NCBI GenBank assembly: GCA_029862975.1
Contig: JAOTWP010000001.1
Location: forward strand, 75,676-113,869
Source: Acidobacteriota bacterium
GTDB lineage: Bacteria; Acidobacteriota; Thermoanaerobaculia; Multivoradales; JAHEKO01
Length of the DNA stretch: 38,194 bases
Direction: 5' to 3'
The position numbers and the translations under genes are program-made. Each line of letters opens with the position of its first letter. Positions within the stretch are counted from its first letter, which is position 1. Shown piece after piece: positions 35,570-38,194 of the stretch. Below the pieces are notes generated by a model. That model did no database searches and was not told the origin of the DNA. It saw only the letters and a program-made list of their open reading frames with translations.

Positions 35570-37003
35570 ATGCCAGGTCCCCGCGCCAGCCGTCGATCCG
35601 CAGCGTCCTGCTCGAAGCCGGCGGCGGTCGCCGCCGCGCTGACGCTGATCGCGTCGTTTGCCGCCGCCGCCCGGACGCCGCTTGCGCCGGGTACGCTCGA
35701 GAGCATCCAGCGCGAGTGCTTGCGGGCCTACCCGCCGGAGCTGCTCGCCTCGATGGCCTCCGGAGCGCGGGAGATTCCCGCCGCGGTGGAGGAGGACCCC
35801 CGGGCCCAGATGCGGTTCCTCGACAGAGAGGCGAGCCTCGACAAGGGGCTCTTCTACCCGGCGCTCCTCGAGGAGGTCCTGCCGGCGTTCGAGCGCTACG
35901 TCTCGAGCGGGACCCGGTTCCTCGATCTGGGCAGCGGGGACGGGCGGGCCGTCTTCCTGGCCAACGTCCTCGGGGCGGTCGCCACCGGCATCGAGTACGA
36001 CGAAGAGCTGGTGGCGGTCAGCCGCCGCGCTCTCGCCGCTCTCGGGGACCTGGTGGACGCGGAGCGCGTGCACCTCGTGCAGGGTGACTTCTTCGCCTCT
36101 TCGTGGGCGGATTACGACGTCGTCTTCTACTTCGACCAGAGCTCTTTCGAGCAGGACCGCCTGCGGGAGAAGGTGCGGCGCGAGCTGGCGCCGGGGGCGC
36201 GGCTCATCGTCTACCACGAGCAGGCGCCGTTTCCGGGCCTCGAGAGGGAAGCCAGCTTGCCGCCTCTGGAGATCTACCGCCGGCCGGCCGAGCCGCGCGA
36301 GCTGCGGGCCGAGCTCGAGGCTCTCGCGCAGGGACAGCAGGAGATCCTGCGGCGGATCGCGGCGATCCGCGCGGGCCTGCGGCCGCGGCCCGCCCCGGCG
36401 CCCGCTCCCGCGCCCGCCGGGCCCGAGGTGCGAGACCGGGTGTTCGACCTCGGCGCCAATCCGGTCCGCGGCTCGAGCGCGGCCAGGCTGACGCTCGTCG
36501 AGTTCACCGACTACCAGTGCCCCTTCTGCGCGCGGCACGTCCGCGAGACGCAGCCGCAGATCGAGAAGGCCTACGTCGAGACCGGCAAGCTGCGCTACGC
36601 GACGCTCGACCTGCCGCTCGAGCGCATCCACGATCTCGCCTTCAAGGCCGCCGAGGCGACCCACTGCGCCGAGCAGCAGGGCAGGTACTGGGAGATGCAC
36701 GACCGGCTGTTCGAGCACCAGGAGGCCCTCGAGCCGTGGAGCGACCACGCCGCCGCGCTCGGTCTCGATGCCACCCTCTTCGACGGCTGCCTGGCGAGCG
36801 GCCGCTTCGCCAACGCCGTGAAGCGCGACATGGCCGAAGCCGCGAAGATCGGCTTCGACGGCACGCCGAGCTTCCTCCTCGCCGTCACCGATCCGAACGA
36901 CCCGACCAAGGTCAAGGGGTTGACGTCGATCGAGGGGGCGCAGCCGTTCGCCACCTTCGAGGCGGCGATCGACGAAGCGCTCGCCGAGCTCGCCGCCGAG
37001 TAG
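35570..37003 (+). CDS. Predicted exported fusion: SAM-methyltransferase-like domain + DsbA-like thioredoxin
   Basis: This 477-aa protein has an apparent signal peptide (PAAVAAALTLIASFAAAA, cut near residue 34). Residues about 80-235 form a class I methyltransferase-like Rossmann fold with FLDLGSGDGRAVFLANVLG and GIEYDEELVAVSRRAL, then VHLVQGDFF and DVVFYFDQSSFEQDRL. A coiled segment (LAQGQQEILRRIAAIRAGL) and a PAPAPAPAPAG linker lead to a DsbA/thioredoxin domain (about 300-477) with CPFC at 317-320 in FTDYQCPFCARHV and the cis-Pro in FDGTPSFLLAV. Methyl transfer outside the cytoplasm would lack SAM, so either the domain has another function or the first helix is not a signal. Unusual fusion; roles inferred. 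Confidence 0.75.
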   Translation: MPGPRASRRSAASCSKPAAVAAALTLIASFAAAARTPLAPGTLESIQRECLRAYPPELLASMASGAREIPAAVEEDPRAQMRFLDREASLDKGLFYPALLEEVLPAFERYVSSGTRFLDLGSGDGRAVFLANVLGAVATGIEYDEELVAVSRRALAALGDLVDAERVHLVQGDFFASSWADYDVVFYFDQSSFEQDRLREKVRRELAPGARLIVYHEQAPFPGLEREASLPPLEIYRRPAEPRELRAELEALAQGQQEILRRIAAIRAGLRPRPAPAPAPAPAGPEVRDRVFDLGANPVRGSSAARLTLVEFTDYQCPFCARHVRETQPQIEKAYVETGKLRYATLDLPLERIHDLAFKAAEATHCAEQQGRYWEMHDRLFEHQEALEPWSDHAAALGLDATLFDGCLASGRFANAVKRDMAEAAKIGFDGTPSFLLAVTDPNDPTKVKGLTSIEGAQPFATFEAAIDEALAELAAE

Positions 37004-37266
37004 GTCTCTCCGGCTCGGTAGAGCGTCGCGAGGGGGCCCTGCGGCGGAATGAGCTCGGCTGATCTCGGCAGGGAATCCGGCTGCTGCGGAGACGACCCGG
37101 ATGCGGCGCGAGAAGAAGTCAAGTAGGAAGAAACGGGCGATGGTCGTGGGCTGGGCGGGCGCTCAACCGTCCCACCTGGAAGGGGAGGACGCATCTTGTC
37201 GATGCCGGTGTCTTCAGGCAAGAAGACCGTCGCCTGCCTTCGAGAGCAACTTGACCAATCTCGAGG
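37004..37266. other. Intergenic region with possible RNA hairpins
   Basis: No gene is supported in this 263-bp gap. Hairpins can be drawn: GCATC-ttgtc-GATGC (37191-37205), CGGtgTCTTC pairing GAAGACCG (37206-37229), and an alternative pairing of AGGCA (37216-37220) with TGCCT (37235-37239). No known riboswitch class matched by eye. Confidence 0.3.
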
Positions 37267-37296
37267 AAAAGGGCCGGAACCCGAAGGTCCCGGCCC
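37267..37296 (-). terminator. Rho-independent terminator of the Cys-rich protein gene
   Basis: In the minus-strand RNA an 11-bp GC stem (one G-U pair) from GGGCCGGGACC with GGTTCCGGCCC closes a UUCG tetraloop, followed by UUUU. It lies 28 bp beyond the stop of the Cys-rich gene. The stable loop and U-run make it the best terminator in the window. Confidence 0.85.
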
Positions 37297-37323
37297 ATGT
37301 GTGCAGGGAGGATTCCGCGAGAA

Positions 37324-38194
37324 CTAGCGGCAGCGGCCGTTGCTCTTGCACACCCCCGAACAGCATTCGGCGTTCGCCGAGCAGGAGGCGTTCTTGGGCA
37401 GACAGACACAGGCCGGATCAAGGCCGCAGTCGGCGGTGTCCGCGCAATCCACGGCGAGGTCGCAGTCGTTGTCGACGCCGTCGGTACAGAGACCCACCTC
37501 ATTAGCCGCCGGCGCGCCGCAGTCGACGGCGCACGAGCACTGATCCTCGGTCGCCGGATCGCAAAAAGCGTCGCCGCAGGGCGGCGGGCCGCAGTCGATC
37601 TCGCAGTTGAAGCTGTCCTCGGCGCCCTCGCAGGTCGCGTCACCGCAGCAGTAGTTGACGGGCGGTTGCGGGTCGGTGGTGCAGGTGAAGCCGCCGGAGG
37701 TGCACCGGGAGTCGGCGCAGGTCACCGGGTTCTGGCCGTCGCCGTCGCCGCAGCAGAAGCGGTTGGAGGGCTTGCCGCCCTGCCTGCCGTTGCAATCGGC
37801 GGGACAGCTCACGCAGTCCTCGCCGTCGCCGGCCTCGCAGAGGCCGTTGCCGCAGGCCGCGCCCGCCGTGGAGCCCGAGATGCAGTCACCCGGGCAGGTG
37901 AGGCAGTCCTCGCCGGCGTCGCAGGTGCCGTCGTTGTCGCAGGCCAGCGGCACGCAGACATCGCCGCCCTCGTCGCAGCCCTGGCCGGGGCAGGGATCGC
38001 TCCCCGCCTGGCAGGTTCCGGCGTTGCAGGTCTCTGCGCCGTTGCAGAAGAAGCCGTCGTCGCATTCCTCATCGATGGCGCACTCCGGGGTGCACGTGTC
38101 GGACTGGCCGTCGTCGCCCGGGAACGAGACGTCGGTGACCGTCACCTCGTCGAAGCGGAAGCCGGAGCCGTTGAGCGACCCGTCCGTGCCGTAG
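37324..38194 (-). CDS. Cys-rich secreted protein, C-terminal part (gene extends past the right edge)
   Basis: The frame is open to the window end and stops at TAG 37324-37326, giving 289 residues. It starts with YGTDGSLNGSGFRFDEVTVT, resembling the end of a carbohydrate-binding or immune-inhibitor-A-like beta domain. Cys-rich repeats of the type C-G-x-x-x-C-E-x-x-E-D-C-x-x-C-P-x-D-C follow, e.g. CGNGLCEAGDGEDCVSCPAD and CDNDGTCDAGEDCLTCPGDC. A metal-binding-like CTDGVDNDCDLAVDCADTADC precedes the final CLPKNASCSANAECC and CKSNGRC, a knottin-like Cys pattern. Such repeats are typical of extracellular proteins of soil bacteria and stabilise by disulfides. The N-terminal catalytic or signal part is outside the window. 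Confidence 0.8.
   Translation of the reverse strand, partial: YGTDGSLNGSGFRFDEVTVTDVSFPGDDGQSDTCTPECAIDEECDDGFFCNGAETCNAGTCQAGSDPCPGQGCDEGGDVCVPLACDNDGTCDAGEDCLTCPGDCISGSTAGAACGNGLCEAGDGEDCVSCPADCNGRQGGKPSNRFCCGDGDGQNPVTCADSRCTSGGFTCTTDPQPPVNYCCGDATCEGAEDSFNCEIDCGPPPCGDAFCDPATEDQCSCAVDCGAPAANEVGLCTDGVDNDCDLAVDCADTADCGLDPACVCLPKNASCSANAECCSGVCKSNGRCR

Noticed and set aside
37141-37260. Cyclic-di-GMP (GEMM) or glycine riboswitch in the gap
   Set aside because: Short matches such as GGACGCA and GCCGGTG do not extend to the conserved cores of either class.

Overview
This window is very GC-rich (around 70% or more by eye) bacterial chromosome. It is densely packed with genes, many with 1-4 bp stop/start overlaps. 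I see no tRNA or rRNA genes, no CRISPR array, no insertion sequence and no phage genes. The gene content suggests a Gram-negative, didermic soil or sediment bacterium, most likely an Acidobacteriota member: a dcw division cluster, a TPR/VCBS/ASPIC-UnbV protein, a fused branched-chain E1 dehydrogenase, an OmpA-type domain, CARDB-like and Cys-rich secreted proteins. The phylum is an inference without any search; Myxococcota or another deep didermic lineage is possible.

Layout. (1) 1-6.7 kb, plus strand: the 3' end of the dcw cluster, ftsW (partial)-murG-murC-ftsQ-ftsA-ftsZ, then a VanZ-like membrane protein. murB and ddl, often found between murC and ftsQ, are not here. (2) 6.8-16.7 kb: mixed-strand metabolic and envelope genes: a one-chain alpha/beta E1 2-oxoacid dehydrogenase, an SLC13/TrkA-C permease, a CARDB-like exported protein, a CAP-domain lipoprotein, a serine beta-lactamase-fold hydrolase, a Nit1-type amidase, and an MFS exporter paired with a class I aminotransferase. 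(3) 16.8-23.9 kb, plus strand: a NUDIX-metallo-beta-lactamase fusion overlapping oligopeptidase B, then apaG and an ABC exporter (ATPase, permease) overlapping an ICMT-like methyltransferase. (4) 23.9-29.8 kb: a diverged squalene/phytoene-synthase-like gene, divergent from a unit of membrane-anchored N-acetylmuramoyl-L-alanine amidase, MamK-like bacterial actin and ligA, followed by a small exported beta-repeat protein. (5) 29.8-38.2 kb: a 1107-aa TPR/VCBS/ASPIC protein; a ParD/ParE-type toxin-antitoxin pair running into an OmpA-domain protein with an HExxH protease motif and no signal peptide; a predicted exported methyltransferase-DsbA fusion; and the C-terminus of a large Cys-rich secreted protein ending in a knottin-like motif.

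Three things stand out. First, many transcription-unit starts carry a -10-like hexamer (TATAAT, TAGACT, TATCAT, TAGATT, TATCCT and similar) only 6-10 nt before the start codon. This suggests leaderless mRNAs; genes inside operons instead often show Shine-Dalgarno sequences. Second, an actin that closely resembles magnetosome MamK sits 7 nt downstream of a wall amidase that has its own cytoplasmic tail and membrane segment, a candidate module linking a filament to the cell wall. Third, several proteins have unusual domain combinations: methyltransferase + DsbA, HExxH + OmpA without a signal peptide behind a toxin-antitoxin pair, and a Cys-rich protein with a terminal cystine-knot pattern.
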